In this document: in pieces, positions 8,460 through 17,346 of the stretch
Layout: each line of letters starts with the position of its first letter
Numbering within the stretch: the stretch's first letter is position 1
NCBI GenBank assembly: GCA_020444165.1
Contig: JAHLLK010000080.1
Span: forward strand, 1 to 25,942
Reading direction: 5' to 3'
DNA from: Deltaproteobacteria bacterium
GTDB lineage: Bacteria; Desulfobacterota; Desulfarculia; Desulfarculales; Desulfarculaceae
Length of the DNA: 25,942 nt
Position numbers and translations under genes: made by a program
The notes under the pieces: model-generated
Told to the model about the DNA's origin: nothing
What the model saw: only the letters and a program-made list of their open reading frames with translations
The model's database searches: none

Positions 8460-8488
8460 TTGACAAAAATTTTCTTCATGGGCTAGCG
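8460..8488 (+). promoter_or_regulatory. possible sigma-70 promoter of the sugar operon
   Basis: A perfect TTGACA (-35) is at 8460-8465. At 17-18 bases spacing only CTAGCG or TAGCGT is found, a poor -10 box, which would fit a regulated promoter. The element lies about 100 bases before the regulator gene. Confidence 0.3.
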
Positions 8489-8564
8489 TGGGTCAGTTGC
8501 GTGACCGCTGGCGCAATATGGCCCCTCAGCCTTTGGTCACCCAGCTAACCAAGAAAGGGAAGCA

Positions 8565-9419
8565 ATGCCCAACAACCGCCCTGAGAGCTTAATCAAGATA
8601 GAGAATTCGCTGCGCTCGCTCAAGGAGGCCGAGAAAAAGGCAGCCGAATTCATTTTGGCCAACGCCCAGCGGGTGGTCGACATGACCATCTCCGATGTGG
8701 CCCAGGAAAGCGGGGTCAGTGAATCCACGGTGTTTCGGCTTTGTCGCGCCCTGGATTTCCCCGGCTTCCGGGCTTTCAAACTGGATTTGGCTCGGCAAGG
8801 GGCGGTTTCCATGGAACGCCCTTTTGAACCGGTTGCCGCCGACGACAACGCGGAAGCCATAGCTTTCAAGGTCATAAGCATTACGGTGGAGTCGCTGCAA
8901 GACACCTTGCAGCTTTTGGATTATGACGCCCTGGAAAGAGCCTACCAGGCGCTCCGGGACGCCCGCAAAGTCCTGGTCATAGCTCTTTCGGTTTCTCGGA
9001 CCACCGCCATTTTCGCCGCCGACAAGCTCAATTTCGCAGGCATCGACGCCCGGGCCGAAGTGGATGTCCACTTCCAGGCCATGCGGGCCACCAGTTTGGG
9101 CCCGGGCGATGTGCTCCTGGCCTTTTCCCGTTCGGGTGACACCCGGGACATCATCGAGGCCGTGCAGGCGGCCAAAAAGGCCGGGGCCATCACCATTGGC
9201 GTGGTCAACAATCCCCGGTCGTTTTTTGCCAAGCTGGTCGACATCCGCCTGCTCACCAAGTCCAAGGAAACCCGTTTTCGCAACGATCTTTTAGCCTCAC
9301 GCATCGAACATACCGCTGTGGTGGATGTGCTTTTCACCATGCTGGCCGCCCGCGACTCCGAGCGGGTGGCCCAACACTACCAGGTCATGCACGACGCCGC
9401 GTTGAGCAAGCAATACTGA
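8565..9419 (+). CDS. RpiR-family transcriptional regulator (HTH + SIS)
   Basis: The 284-residue protein has the RpiR/MurR layout. An N-terminal helix-turn-helix domain (about 1-77) includes DVAQESGVSESTVFRLCRAL at 44-63. A sugar-isomerase (SIS) domain (about 120-255) includes LLAFSRSGDTRDIIEAVQAA. SIS domains in this family bind phosphosugars, so the effector is probably a sugar phosphate made by the downstream kinases. AAAGGGA lies 4 bases before the ATG. It is the first gene of the transporter/kinase/RLP cluster and is probably its local regulator; GAAA...TTTC dyads upstream (8357-8367, 8434-8446) are candidate binding sites. Whether it represses or activates cannot be told from sequence. 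Confidence 0.93.
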   Translation: MPNNRPESLIKIENSLRSLKEAEKKAAEFILANAQRVVDMTISDVAQESGVSESTVFRLCRALDFPGFRAFKLDLARQGAVSMERPFEPVAADDNAEAIAFKVISITVESLQDTLQLLDYDALERAYQALRDARKVLVIALSVSRTTAIFAADKLNFAGIDARAEVDVHFQAMRATSLGPGDVLLAFSRSGDTRDIIEAVQAAKKAGAITIGVVNNPRSFFAKLVDIRLLTKSKETRFRNDLLASRIEHTAVVDVLFTMLAARDSERVAQHYQVMHDAALSKQY

Positions 9420-9457
9420 GCGCCGGCGTGGGAGCTGGTCAGGGGGAGCGATTCAAA

Positions 9458-10417
9458 GTGGAGCAAGGTTCAACCGCAGAGAAAACCCTTTGGAGCGGGT
9501 CCTCAGAATCCCGCATCCTGACCTTTTACCGGCGTCTGGTGGAAAACACTCCTTGGTATGTGTGGTGGTTGGCGCCGGCCGTGATCATTCTGGCGGGTAT
9601 AACCTTGTTCCCATTTTTTTGGATGATCTACATGTCCTTCATGAAGGTGCGCTTCGCCCCGGGCGTGGGCGATCTCTTTGTGGGCTGGGAAAACTGGTGG
9701 CGCCTGTTCGATGACCCTTCCATCTATCAAGGATGGTGGCTGCAATTCCAATACGTGGGCGCCAGCATGATCCTGCAGATGGGTCTCGGCCTGGGCCTGG
9801 CCCTGATGCTGAATCAAACCCGGGGCGGCAATGTCCTGGTGATGATCTTCATGATTCCCATGATGGTGGCGCCGGTGGTCGTGGGCCATCTGTTCAATTT
9901 GCTGCTCAACTCCAGCTACGGTCTCTACGCCTGGATCCTCAGCACCTTGGGGCTATATTCGGCGGGAAGTCTCTTGTCCAACCCCGATACGGCCTTGTGG
10001 ACCATTGTGGCCATGGACACCTGGGAGTGGACGCCGCTGATCATCCTCATCCTGTTGGCCGGGCTCAAAAGCGTACCCCAGGACACGGTGGAGGCGTCCC
10101 ATGTGGATGGCTCCAACCCCTTCCAGGTGTTCTTCAACGTGACCCTGCCCTACCTGGCTCCCAGCCTCCTCATCGCCTTCCTGCTGCGGTTCATGGACTG
10201 CATGCGCTTCATCGACAAGATTCTCATCACCACCCGGGGCGGGCCGGCCGAGGCGACGAAGACCTTGCCCATCTACCTCTATTTCAAGACCTTCCGGGAG
10301 TTCAACATCAGCATGGGAGCCACCATCGGTTTCACTCTCCTGGTGGCCATCATCGTGTGCGCCATGATCGCCACCAACATTCTTTTGGGGGATAAGGGAG
10401 GCGAGGACCATGCCTAA
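9458..10417 (+). CDS. carbohydrate ABC transporter permease, MalF type
   Basis: Inner-membrane permease subunit of a CUT1-like sugar importer, 319 residues from the GTG at 9458. Hydrophobic segments include WWLAPAVIILAGITLFPFFW near the N-terminus and further TM helices, about six in all. The cytoplasmic EAA loop that contacts the ATPase reads VEASHVDGSNPFQVFFNVTL, with the expected conserved Gly. I chose GTG 9458 over the in-frame GTG at 9428 because AGGGGGAG (9441-9448) lies 9 bases upstream. The gene follows the regulator by 38 bases and overlaps the second permease by 8 bases, indicating translational coupling. The substrate cannot be read from the permease; the downstream kinases suggest a polyol, sugar or sugar acid. 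Confidence 0.93.
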   Translation: MEQGSTAEKTLWSGSSESRILTFYRRLVENTPWYVWWLAPAVIILAGITLFPFFWMIYMSFMKVRFAPGVGDLFVGWENWWRLFDDPSIYQGWWLQFQYVGASMILQMGLGLGLALMLNQTRGGNVLVMIFMIPMMVAPVVVGHLFNLLLNSSYGLYAWILSTLGLYSAGSLLSNPDTALWTIVAMDTWEWTPLIILILLAGLKSVPQDTVEASHVDGSNPFQVFFNVTLPYLAPSLLIAFLLRFMDCMRFIDKILITTRGGPAEATKTLPIYLYFKTFREFNISMGATIGFTLLVAIIVCAMIATNILLGDKGGEDHA

Positions 10418-11258
10418 GACTGGGCGCCTTCTCAAATGGTTGGGCCTGGTGGGGTTCACCCTGTGGACGGTCCTGCCCATTGTGTTCATGATCTCGGCCT
10501 CCTTCAAGGGGACCAGCGACATCTTCAAGCTGCCGCCCAACGGGGACTGGCTGGGGATTCTCAAACTGCTGTTCTGGTTTGACGCCTCGTTGGTCCAGTT
10601 TGAAAGCATCTTTCAAGAGGGCTCCTTTTTAAGCCATCTTTTGACCAGCATCGCCGCCACCGGGCTGTCGGTAATCATCTCGGTGCCCGTGGGTTTGGCG
10701 GCTGCCTATGCCCTTTCCCGCGCTGACATTCCCGGCAAGAAGCACCTCTATTTCTGGGTCATCACCACCCGCATGGCCCCGCCCATCGCGGTGATGATCC
10801 CCTTGTACGTGCTGTGGCGCGGCCTCGGAGCCCTGCACACTTTGCCGGGATTGGTGCTGGCCTATATCACCTTCAATCTGCCCTTTGCCATCTGGCTATT
10901 GCGCGGCTTCATGGACTCCATTCCCCGGGAACTGGAGGAGGCGGCCTATGTGGATGGCAAGGGCCGGATAGGGGCTTTCCTGGAGATAATCTTTCCTCTC
11001 ATCCGTCCGGGAGTGGGGGCCACGGTGATCCTGTGCAGCATGTTCGCCTGGAACGATTATCTCTTCGCCCTGATCCTGGGCGGGCGCGGGGCCAAGACCC
11101 TGCCCGTGGGCATCAGCGAACTGGCCAGCGCCACCCAGATTCACTGGGGTCAGATCATGGCTGGCGGATTGTTGATGATTCTCCCCATGGTGATCTTGGG
11201 CCTGGCTATTCGTAAATCATTGGTCACCGGCCTGACCATGGGCGCCATGCGTGGCTGA
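10410..11258 (+). CDS. carbohydrate ABC transporter permease, MalG type
   Basis: The second inner-membrane permease of the importer, 282 residues and about six TM helices. The EAA loop is EEAAYVDGKGRIGAFLEIIF followed by PLIRPG, close to the MalG consensus. The N-terminal TM segment starts at about residue 8 (LGLVGFTLWTVLPIVFMISA) and the periplasmic loop after it is short, as in MalG-like subunits. The ATG overlaps the end of the upstream permease gene by 8 bases, so both subunits are probably translated together and form a heterodimer. It pairs with the ATPase at 11296 and the binding protein at 12655. Confidence 0.93.
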   Translation: MPKTGRLLKWLGLVGFTLWTVLPIVFMISASFKGTSDIFKLPPNGDWLGILKLLFWFDASLVQFESIFQEGSFLSHLLTSIAATGLSVIISVPVGLAAAYALSRADIPGKKHLYFWVITTRMAPPIAVMIPLYVLWRGLGALHTLPGLVLAYITFNLPFAIWLLRGFMDSIPRELEEAAYVDGKGRIGAFLEIIFPLIRPGVGATVILCSMFAWNDYLFALILGGRGAKTLPVGISELASATQIHWGQIMAGGLLMILPMVILGLAIRKSLVTGLTMGAMRG

Positions 11259-11295
11259 TCCGACAACGCGCTTAAGCTTTAGCAGGGTGTAAAAA

Positions 11296-12405
11296 ATGGC
11301 AGAAGTTGTCCTCCGAAATGTGGTGAAGAAATACGGCAAGGTGGAGGCGGTCAAGGGCTTGGACCTGCACTGCAAGGACAAGGAATTCCTGGTTCTGTTG
11401 GGCCCCTCCGGCTGCGGCAAATCCTCCACTTTGCGCATGATCGCCGGCTTGGAATCCATCAGCTCCGGCGACATCTCCATCGCGGGCACCAAGGTCAACC
11501 AGATGCACCCCTCCAAGCGGGACATCGCCATGGTTTTCGAGACCTATGCCCTGTATCCCCACAAGACGGTTTTCGAGAACATGGCCTATCCCTTGCGCAT
11601 CCGCAAGATGAGCAAGCACGAGATCAAAACCCGGGTGGAACGGGCGGCCGAAATCCTGGAAATCACCCCCATGCTGGAGCGCTATCCCCGCCAACTCAGC
11701 GGGGGGCAAAAGCAACGGGTGGCCATCGGCCGGGCCATTGTGCGCGATCCCAAGGTGTTCCTGATGGACGAGCCCATCAGCCATCTGGACGCCAAGCTGC
11801 GCTCCCACATGCGCGGTGAGCTGAAGCACCTCCATGAGGAGCTGAACCAGACTTTCATCTACGTCAGCCACGATCAAACCGAGGCCATGTCCATGGCTGA
11901 CCGCATCGCGGTGATGAACCTGGGCGAACTGCAACAGTTCGACACCCCGGAGAGGATCTTCAACGAACCGGTAAACGAGTTCGTGGCCGGCTTTGTGGGC
12001 GACCCGCCCATGAACTTTCTGCCGGCCACCCTGGTGACCGGGACCGAGCCCTGGAGCATAGAGTTCCAGCAGTTCACCCTGGCGGTGCCGGACCGGGTCA
12101 GGGAGTTGGCCCAACGGGGCACGCAAGAGCTCACCGGCCGGCACGAGATTACTTTGGGAATCCGGCCCGACAACGTGCGGCTGAAAGCGGAGCAGACCAA
12201 GGCCGGCGATCTGGCGGGGGAAATCTACGTAACCGAGCCCCTGGGTTCCTACATGGTCGTGGATGTGGAGGTGGGTGGCGAACGGATCAAAGTACGGGCG
12301 GATATCAGTTTCCCGGGCCGCAGCAAGGACCCCATCTTCCTGGAGCTGGACGGAGCCCATATGCACCTTTTTGATGCGGCCACTTCGCGTTCCTTGATCC
12401 ATTAG
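11296..12405 (+). CDS. sugar ABC transporter ATPase, MalK/UgpC type
   Basis: The 369-residue ATPase energises the importer. Visible motifs are Walker [10 protein letters not shown] (near 37-45), signature [16 protein letters not shown] (near 135-150), Walker B VFLMDEP (near 156-162), D-loop SHLD and the H-loop His in [10 protein letters not shown]. The C-terminal ~130 residues form a TOBE/MalK-type regulatory domain ([13 protein letters not shown]...). One oddity is that the Q-loop segment reads [11 protein letters not shown], with Glu where MalK-type proteins usually have Gln (MVFQ). Only one ATPase gene is present, so a homodimer is expected. The start lies 37 bases after the permease gene with a weak AGGG ribosome site. 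It is followed by a 249-base gap before the binding-protein gene. Confidence 0.93.
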   Translation: MAEVVLRNVVKKYGKVEAVKGLDLHCKDKEFLVLLGPSGCGKSSTLRMIAGLESISSGDISIAGTKVNQMHPSKRDIAMVFETYALYPHKTVFENMAYPLRIRKMSKHEIKTRVERAAEILEITPMLERYPRQLSGGQKQRVAIGRAIVRDPKVFLMDEPISHLDAKLRSHMRGELKHLHEELNQTFIYVSHDQTEAMSMADRIAVMNLGELQQFDTPERIFNEPVNEFVAGFVGDPPMNFLPATLVTGTEPWSIEFQQFTLAVPDRVRELAQRGTQELTGRHEITLGIRPDNVRLKAEQTKAGDLAGEIYVTEPLGSYMVVDVEVGGERIKVRADISFPGRSKDPIFLELDGAHMHLFDAATSRSLIH

Positions 12406-12488
12406 GAAGCGGCGCACCCAGAGCGGAGGCTGCGCGCTAAGGATGGCGTGAGCGAGGGGTACTTCCTAAAAAAGAAAGGTAATTTAAA

Positions 12489-12507
12489 TGCTTGGCCTGG
12501 CCAAGCA
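12489..12507 (+). other. hairpin between ABC ATPase and binding-protein genes
   Basis: TGCTTGG-CCTGG-CCAAGCA gives a perfect 7-bp stem inside the 249-base spacer (12406-12654). No T-run follows. It may help adjust relative expression of the binding protein. I see no gene in the rest of the spacer. Confidence 0.35.
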
Positions 12508-12654
12508 CGCGACAAGTTCGCTCAAAAATGGACTGTGACAGCCTCGGCCACACCTTGATACTCGGGTGAAACGGCGAACATGTGGCCGGTTGGGGAGAGC
12601 GGGACGCGATCGCCCTTTGGCTGATTTAACGCGGCAGAACGAGGGAGGGAAGTC

Positions 12655-14151
12655 ATGAAAGATATGGACCGGAGAACCTTCATAAAGTGGAGCGCCACGG
12701 CCATGGGGGCGGCGGCCATGCCCATGTGGATTCAAAAGGCCTTGGCCAACCCGACCGAGGCGGCAAAATGGCAACAATTCAAGGGGGAGACCGTAAAGGT
12801 GCTCACCGAGAACACGCCGCCTTCCTTGGGCATCAAGGCGGCTGCCGCGCAATTCACCGAGCTTACCGGCATGCAGGCCGAGTTCACCCTGGACGCCATG
12901 GACGCCCTGAAGGAAAAGATGTTCCTGGATCTCCGTGGCGGCAGCCCGGAATACCACGTCAACTACGCCCAGCCCCGCCCCATTGGCTGCGTGGTCTGCG
13001 ATTATTGGGAGCCGGTCAACAAGTTCATCGACATCAATACCGGTAAATCCAAAATGGCCGATATGCCCGATGTGCCCAACATCGATGCCAACGACCCGGA
13101 CGGCCTGCGCAAGGCTTTTCTGCCCAAGCATTTTGATTCGGGCTGCATCTATTACGACCGGTCCAAACTCTATGGGCTACCCTATGACACGGCCCAGGGC
13201 ATCATGTTCTTCCGTAAGGACATATTTGACAAATATGGGCCCAAGTACCAGGACCAGACCGGCAAGCCTTTCAAGCTGGGGGTGGACACCACCTGGGACG
13301 ACTTCTACAACATGTGTGTGTTCCTGAAAAAGAACTGCCAGGAGGTGGATGCCCCCCTGGGCCTGCACTACTCCCAGAACTGGCCCATCGCCAGCGAGTG
13401 GGCCTCCTTCCTCACCGGGTTCGGGGTGGACAAGGAAGGCTTTTCCGAGATCAAGGACTACTTCGCGGGCCAACGGGACCCCGGCCCGGTGTTCTCCCAG
13501 AAGGCCGATTACGACAAGGGTCTGGAGGTGCTGGAGTATCTCAAGAAGTTGATGAATATCATGCACCCCGACGTCATGACCTGGGACTGGACCGGCCTGG
13601 GCACGGCCTACGCCACCGGCAAACTGGCCGTGATGCGCAACTGCGGGGAATTCTGTCCCTACATCGAGGATCCCAAGGCTTCGGTGGCCGCGGGCAAGAC
13701 CGGCTACGAAGTGGTGCCCAAGGGGCCCTCGGGCCTGAACGCCTATGAAATCGGGGCCGCCGGTCTGTCCATTCCCCAGGCGCTCCCGGAAAAGGAACAG
13801 AAAAAGGCCTGGCTGTTCATCATGTGGGCCACCAGCCCCAAGGCGCAGTGGGAGGCTTTCACCAAGTTCTACGGCACGCCCGTGCGCACCGCCAACCTGG
13901 AAGAGGCCCGGGCCAAGGGCTGGCTCAAGCCGGATGCCGAGTTCCGCAAGGCCCAGCACCTCATGGTCCAGGAAATCGAGTTGAAGGACCATCTGCCCGG
14001 CTTCAACGCCGGTCCCAAGATCCCCACCTACAGCGAATACCTGGACATCGTGGGCGGCGAACTCTCCAAATGGGTGGGCGGACGCACGCCTTCGGCCAAG
14101 GAGTGTCTGGACAGCATGATCGCCCGGCTCAACAAGTTGCACGGACACTGA
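12655..14151 (+). CDS. Tat-exported extracellular solute-binding protein (ABC family 1)
   Basis: The 498-residue periplasmic sugar-binding component delivers substrate to the permease pair. The N-terminus carries a twin-arginine signal: DRRTFIKWSATAMG, then a hydrophobic stretch and an Ala-rich exit near ALA (residues 29-31). The mature part has the layout of family 1 binding proteins, with KGETVKVLTENTPPSLGIKA early and LSIPQALPEKEQKKAWLFIM late. The start is clear, with GAGGGAGG a few bases upstream of the ATG. The Tat route implies folding before export, which is less common than Sec for sugar-binding proteins. A GC hairpin directly downstream (14161-14186) may stabilise this message. The ligand is unknown. 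Confidence 0.92.
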   Translation: MKDMDRRTFIKWSATAMGAAAMPMWIQKALANPTEAAKWQQFKGETVKVLTENTPPSLGIKAAAAQFTELTGMQAEFTLDAMDALKEKMFLDLRGGSPEYHVNYAQPRPIGCVVCDYWEPVNKFIDINTGKSKMADMPDVPNIDANDPDGLRKAFLPKHFDSGCIYYDRSKLYGLPYDTAQGIMFFRKDIFDKYGPKYQDQTGKPFKLGVDTTWDDFYNMCVFLKKNCQEVDAPLGLHYSQNWPIASEWASFLTGFGVDKEGFSEIKDYFAGQRDPGPVFSQKADYDKGLEVLEYLKKLMNIMHPDVMTWDWTGLGTAYATGKLAVMRNCGEFCPYIEDPKASVAAGKTGYEVVPKGPSGLNAYEIGAAGLSIPQALPEKEQKKAWLFIMWATSPKAQWEAFTKFYGTPVRTANLEEARAKGWLKPDAEFRKAQHLMVQEIELKDHLPGFNAGPKIPTYSEYLDIVGGELSKWVGGRTPSAKECLDSMIARLNKLHGH

Positions 14152-14160
14152 TAGCGGGTT

Positions 14161-14186
14161 GCCCCGGGCCGGACTTGGCCCGGGGC
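14161..14186 (+). other. intercistronic GC hairpin after the binding-protein gene
   Basis: GCCCCGGGCC (14161-14170) and GGCCCGGGGC (14177-14186) form a perfect 10-bp stem with loop GGACTT, nine bases after the stop codon. There is no T-run and the next gene starts 27 bases later. It is best read as an mRNA-stabilising or attenuating hairpin rather than a full terminator; such structures are common after binding-protein genes. Confidence 0.5.
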
Positions 14187-14213
14187 AAACCAAAGCCTGC
14201 TGAGGAGGAAACC

Positions 14214-15773
14214 ATGAGCAGCCATTTCATAGGGTTTGATTGCGGCACCCAGGGCACCAAGGTCGCCATATATTCCGAGGATTCCACCCTGGTGGCGGAA
14301 GCCTTCCGGGAACACCGCATCACCTATCCCAAGCCCGGTTGGGCCGAGATGGACCCGGAGCAGTTCTATCAGGTGGTCTGCCAGGGCATCGCGGAGTGTC
14401 TGGCCAAGGCCAAAATTGACCCGGCCTCGGTCAAGGGCATTTCCTGCAGCGGCATCATTTGCGGCCTGGTGCCCATTGACCAGGATTGGAACCCCCAGGG
14501 GCCCTATATCCCCTACCTGGACGGCCGCTCCTGTGACGAGGCGGCCCGCATTTCCCGCGAGGTGGAGCCCCTGTGGCAGAGCGAAAGCGGCAACGTGGAA
14601 GTGGGCCCCTTCATGCCGCCGGTCATGCTCACCTGGCTCATGGCCCACCAGCCGGAACTGGTGGCCCGCAGCCGGAAATTCGTGACCAACAGCCAGTTCG
14701 TCATGGGCAAGCTGGGCGGCCTCACCGCCGGTGAGGCCTACATGGATTGGGGCAACCTCTCCGGCTGGATCATCGGCTATGACGCGGCCCGGCGCGACTG
14801 GTCGGACCGGCAGCTCGACCTGTTGGGCCTGCCCCGCGAGCTGCTGCCGCCGGTGGTGGACCCGGCCAGCGTGGTGGGCACCCTGAGCCCGGCCGGGGCC
14901 CGGGACACCGGCCTGCCGGTGGGCATTCCTCTGGTGGCCGGCAGCGGGGACATCATGCAGGCCAACCTGGGCTGCGGAGTGCTGGCCCCGGGCCAGAGTT
15001 CCGACGTGGCCGGCACGGCCAGCATCTTCACGGTCAACGTGGCCGAGATCCATCCCGGCATCACCCCGGTGCCGGGGGTCATTTATTCCATGGGCACCCT
15101 GGCCGGGCAGTACCTCTATTGGGGCTACATCCGGGCCGGCGGCCTCTCCCTGGGCTGGCTCAAGGAAGAGGTGATGCGCCAGGGCGGCGAGGAGGGTTTC
15201 TTCCGCGCCATGGACGAATTGGCCGCCGCGGCTCCCCTGGGTTCCTTGGCCAGCCTGTTCTATCCCTTCCTGCAAGGGGGAGACGCCTCCCTGCCGGGCG
15301 CCAGCGCAGCCTGGCTGGGGCTCACCGGAGCCTCGGGAGCGGGCAGCATGTGGCGTTCCATGCTGGAGGGCATCTGTTTCGAATACCTGGGCTGGGTCCA
15401 GATGTTCCGGCAGCAGGGCATCGCCATCTCGGAGGTGATCGGCACCGGCGGCGGGTCCAAGAGCCCCCTGTGGAACCAGATCAAGGCCGACATGCTGGGC
15501 GCCGACTACGTGACCTTGCAGCGCGCCGAGGGTTCGGTGCTGGGCGACGCCCTCTTGGCCGCCCATGGGGTCGGCGCGATCCCCGACCTGGCCGCGGCCG
15601 CCGGCTGCTGGGCCGCCGCCCAGGACCGCTATTGCCCCCGCCCGGCCGAGGGTGCCGCCTATCAAAAGGTCTACCAGGCGCGCCAGCGCATCCTGGAAGG
15701 GCCTCTGCGCCAAATCTTTACAGAGCTGGCCGCCTTGCAGAACCAGGACCTCTCCGCAAATACCAAGGAGTAG
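14214..15773 (+). CDS. FGGY-family carbohydrate kinase 1
   Basis: The 519-residue kinase of the FGGY superfamily (xylulokinase, ribulokinase, glycerol kinase) should phosphorylate a sugar, ketose or polyol imported by the upstream transporter. The N-terminal phosphate loop is FIGFDCGTQGTKVAIYSED, the catalytic base is probably Asp246 in AGSGDIMQANLG, and the C-terminal ATP-binding region includes IGTGGGSKSPLWNQIKADML. GAGGAGG lies just before ATG 14214 and fixes the start; the open frame upstream of it overlaps the binding-protein gene in another frame and is not coding. The next gene is a second, divergent FGGY kinase 8 bases away. Substrate specificity cannot be assigned; it looks nearer to xylulokinase-like members than to glycerol kinase. 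Confidence 0.92.
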   Translation: MSSHFIGFDCGTQGTKVAIYSEDSTLVAEAFREHRITYPKPGWAEMDPEQFYQVVCQGIAECLAKAKIDPASVKGISCSGIICGLVPIDQDWNPQGPYIPYLDGRSCDEAARISREVEPLWQSESGNVEVGPFMPPVMLTWLMAHQPELVARSRKFVTNSQFVMGKLGGLTAGEAYMDWGNLSGWIIGYDAARRDWSDRQLDLLGLPRELLPPVVDPASVVGTLSPAGARDTGLPVGIPLVAGSGDIMQANLGCGVLAPGQSSDVAGTASIFTVNVAEIHPGITPVPGVIYSMGTLAGQYLYWGYIRAGGLSLGWLKEEVMRQGGEEGFFRAMDELAAAAPLGSLASLFYPFLQGGDASLPGASAAWLGLTGASGAGSMWRSMLEGICFEYLGWVQMFRQQGIAISEVIGTGGGSKSPLWNQIKADMLGADYVTLQRAEGSVLGDALLAAHGVGAIPDLAAAAGCWAAAQDRYCPRPAEGAAYQKVYQARQRILEGPLRQIFTELAALQNQDLSANTKE

Positions 15774-15781
15774 CACCAGCC

Positions 15782-17344
15782 ATGGCTGAAAAGGGTATCG
15801 TCGCCGGTTTGGATATCGGCACCACGGGCGTCAAGGTCCTGATCGTGGACACCGGGGGCCGGGTCTTGGGCAGCGCCTACCGGGAATACGGCTGTCTTTT
15901 TCCCCACCCCGGCTGGATGGAGCAGGACGTGGGCGCCATGTGGCCGCAGGTCTGCCTGGCCCTCCGGGAGGCCGTGGCCGCGGCCGGCATCAAGCCCACG
16001 GCCCTCGGATCCCTGGGCCTTTCCAGCCAGCGGGGCACCTTCATCCCGGTGGACCGGGAGATCAAGCCCCTCATGAACTCCGTGGTCCACAGCGACATGC
16101 GGGCCGGAGCCGAGGTGGCCTGGATAAAGGAGGAGATCGGGGCCGCGCGCTACACGGCCATCACCGGCTCGCCGCCCACGGCCATCTGGGCCTATCCCAA
16201 GATCAAATGGCTCATCGACCACCAGCCCGCCCTGTTCGACCAGGTGCATCTCCTCTTGAACGGCCAGGAGTATTTCCTGCGCCTCTTGGGTTCCGAGGAC
16301 CTGACCAGCGATCCGGCCTCGCGCACCCTGGACGGGCTCATGGAGGTGGACCGGCTGGCCTGGTCCGAGGAGTTGTGCCAACTCATCGGCCTGCCCCTGG
16401 ACAAGCTGCCGCCCCTGGGCCTGCCCGCGCGGCAGGTGGGCGTCGTGTCGGCCGCGGCGGCCCAGGCCACCGGCCTGGCCGCGGGCACGCCCCTGGTGGT
16501 GGGGGCCGGGGATCAGCAATGCGCCGCGGTGGGCGCCGGCATCATCGCCGAGGGCATGGCCGAGATCACCATCGGCACCAGCATGGTGATGGTGGCCCAC
16601 CTGGATTCGCGCAAGCCCGACCCCGCGGGACAGGTCTTGATCGGCGGCTCGGGCCTGCCCGGCAAATGGGACATGGAGGGGCTCTACGCCACGGCCGGCA
16701 GCAGCCTGAAGTGGTGGCGGGACACCTACGGCCAGCCGGAAAAGGCCGCGGCCGACTCCCTGGGCCTGGATGTCTACGACCTCATTACCCTGGAGGCCGC
16801 CCAGTCCCCGCCCGGGGCCAAGGGCTATCTCTATCTTCCCTTCCTCTACGGCATCCTGACCCCCCGTTACCACGACTTCGCGCGGGGAGTGAGCCTGGGC
16901 CAGAGCCTGTTCCACGGGCGCCAGGACATGGCCCGTGGGGTGCTGGAAGGGGTGACCATGGGGGTGAAAACCAGCGTGACGGCCCTGGAGCAGGTGTTGG
17001 GGCGGCCCTTTGAGGTGCTGCGCCTGTCCGGTGGCGGAGCCAAGTCCCCGGTGTGGAACCAGATGCAGGCGGACATCTATGGCCGGCGGGTGGAGACCCT
17101 GGCCGAGAGCGAGTGCACCGCCCTGGGCGCGGCCATCCTGGGCGCGGTGGGCGCAGGCGTGTTCGCGTCGGTGGAAGAGGGCGTGGCCCGGATGGTGCAC
17201 CCCTCTGGCCACCTGGAACCTGATCCCGGCCGGGCGGAACTCTACGCCGAGTCGTACGCCATCTTCTCCGAGGCCGTGGATCTCTTGATCAACAGCGGGC
17301 TCTATGAGAAGGTGGCCGCTTTCCAGAGCCGGCATTGGGGCTGA
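15782..17344 (+). CDS. FGGY-family carbohydrate kinase 2
   Basis: The 520-residue FGGY kinase differs substantially from the preceding one. Its N-terminal loop is VAGLDIGTTGVKVLIVDTGG, the likely catalytic Asp244 sits in GAGDQQCAAVGAG, and the C-terminal site reads LRLSGGGAKSPVWNQMQADI. The active-site surroundings (GDQQ here, GDIM in kinase 1) differ, so the two probably use different substrates or form a hetero-oligomer. AAGGAG at 15765-15770, overlapping the end of kinase 1, is the likely ribosome site 11 bases before ATG 15782. The long open frame upstream of that ATG is a GC-rich shadow inside kinase 1. It is followed 2 bases later by the nitrilase-like gene, indicating tight coupling. 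Confidence 0.92.
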   Translation: MAEKGIVAGLDIGTTGVKVLIVDTGGRVLGSAYREYGCLFPHPGWMEQDVGAMWPQVCLALREAVAAAGIKPTALGSLGLSSQRGTFIPVDREIKPLMNSVVHSDMRAGAEVAWIKEEIGAARYTAITGSPPTAIWAYPKIKWLIDHQPALFDQVHLLLNGQEYFLRLLGSEDLTSDPASRTLDGLMEVDRLAWSEELCQLIGLPLDKLPPLGLPARQVGVVSAAAAQATGLAAGTPLVVGAGDQQCAAVGAGIIAEGMAEITIGTSMVMVAHLDSRKPDPAGQVLIGGSGLPGKWDMEGLYATAGSSLKWWRDTYGQPEKAAADSLGLDVYDLITLEAAQSPPGAKGYLYLPFLYGILTPRYHDFARGVSLGQSLFHGRQDMARGVLEGVTMGVKTSVTALEQVLGRPFEVLRLSGGGAKSPVWNQMQADIYGRRVETLAESECTALGAAILGAVGAGVFASVEEGVARMVHPSGHLEPDPGRAELYAESYAIFSEAVDLLINSGLYEKVAAFQSRHWG

Positions 17345-17346
17345 GC

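Noticed and set aside
13824..14213. N-terminal extension of FGGY kinase 1
   Set aside because: It overlaps the binding-protein gene out of frame; GAGGAGG before ATG 14214 and the FGGY N-terminal motif right after it fix the start.
15119..15781. N-terminal extension of FGGY kinase 2
   Set aside because: It lies inside kinase 1 in another frame and is Gly/Arg-rich; the FGGY motif begins directly after ATG 15782.
14028..17335. Long minus-strand frames opposite the two FGGY kinases
   Set aside because: GC-rich antisense shadows without domains or ribosome sites; the + strand kinases carry intact catalytic motifs.
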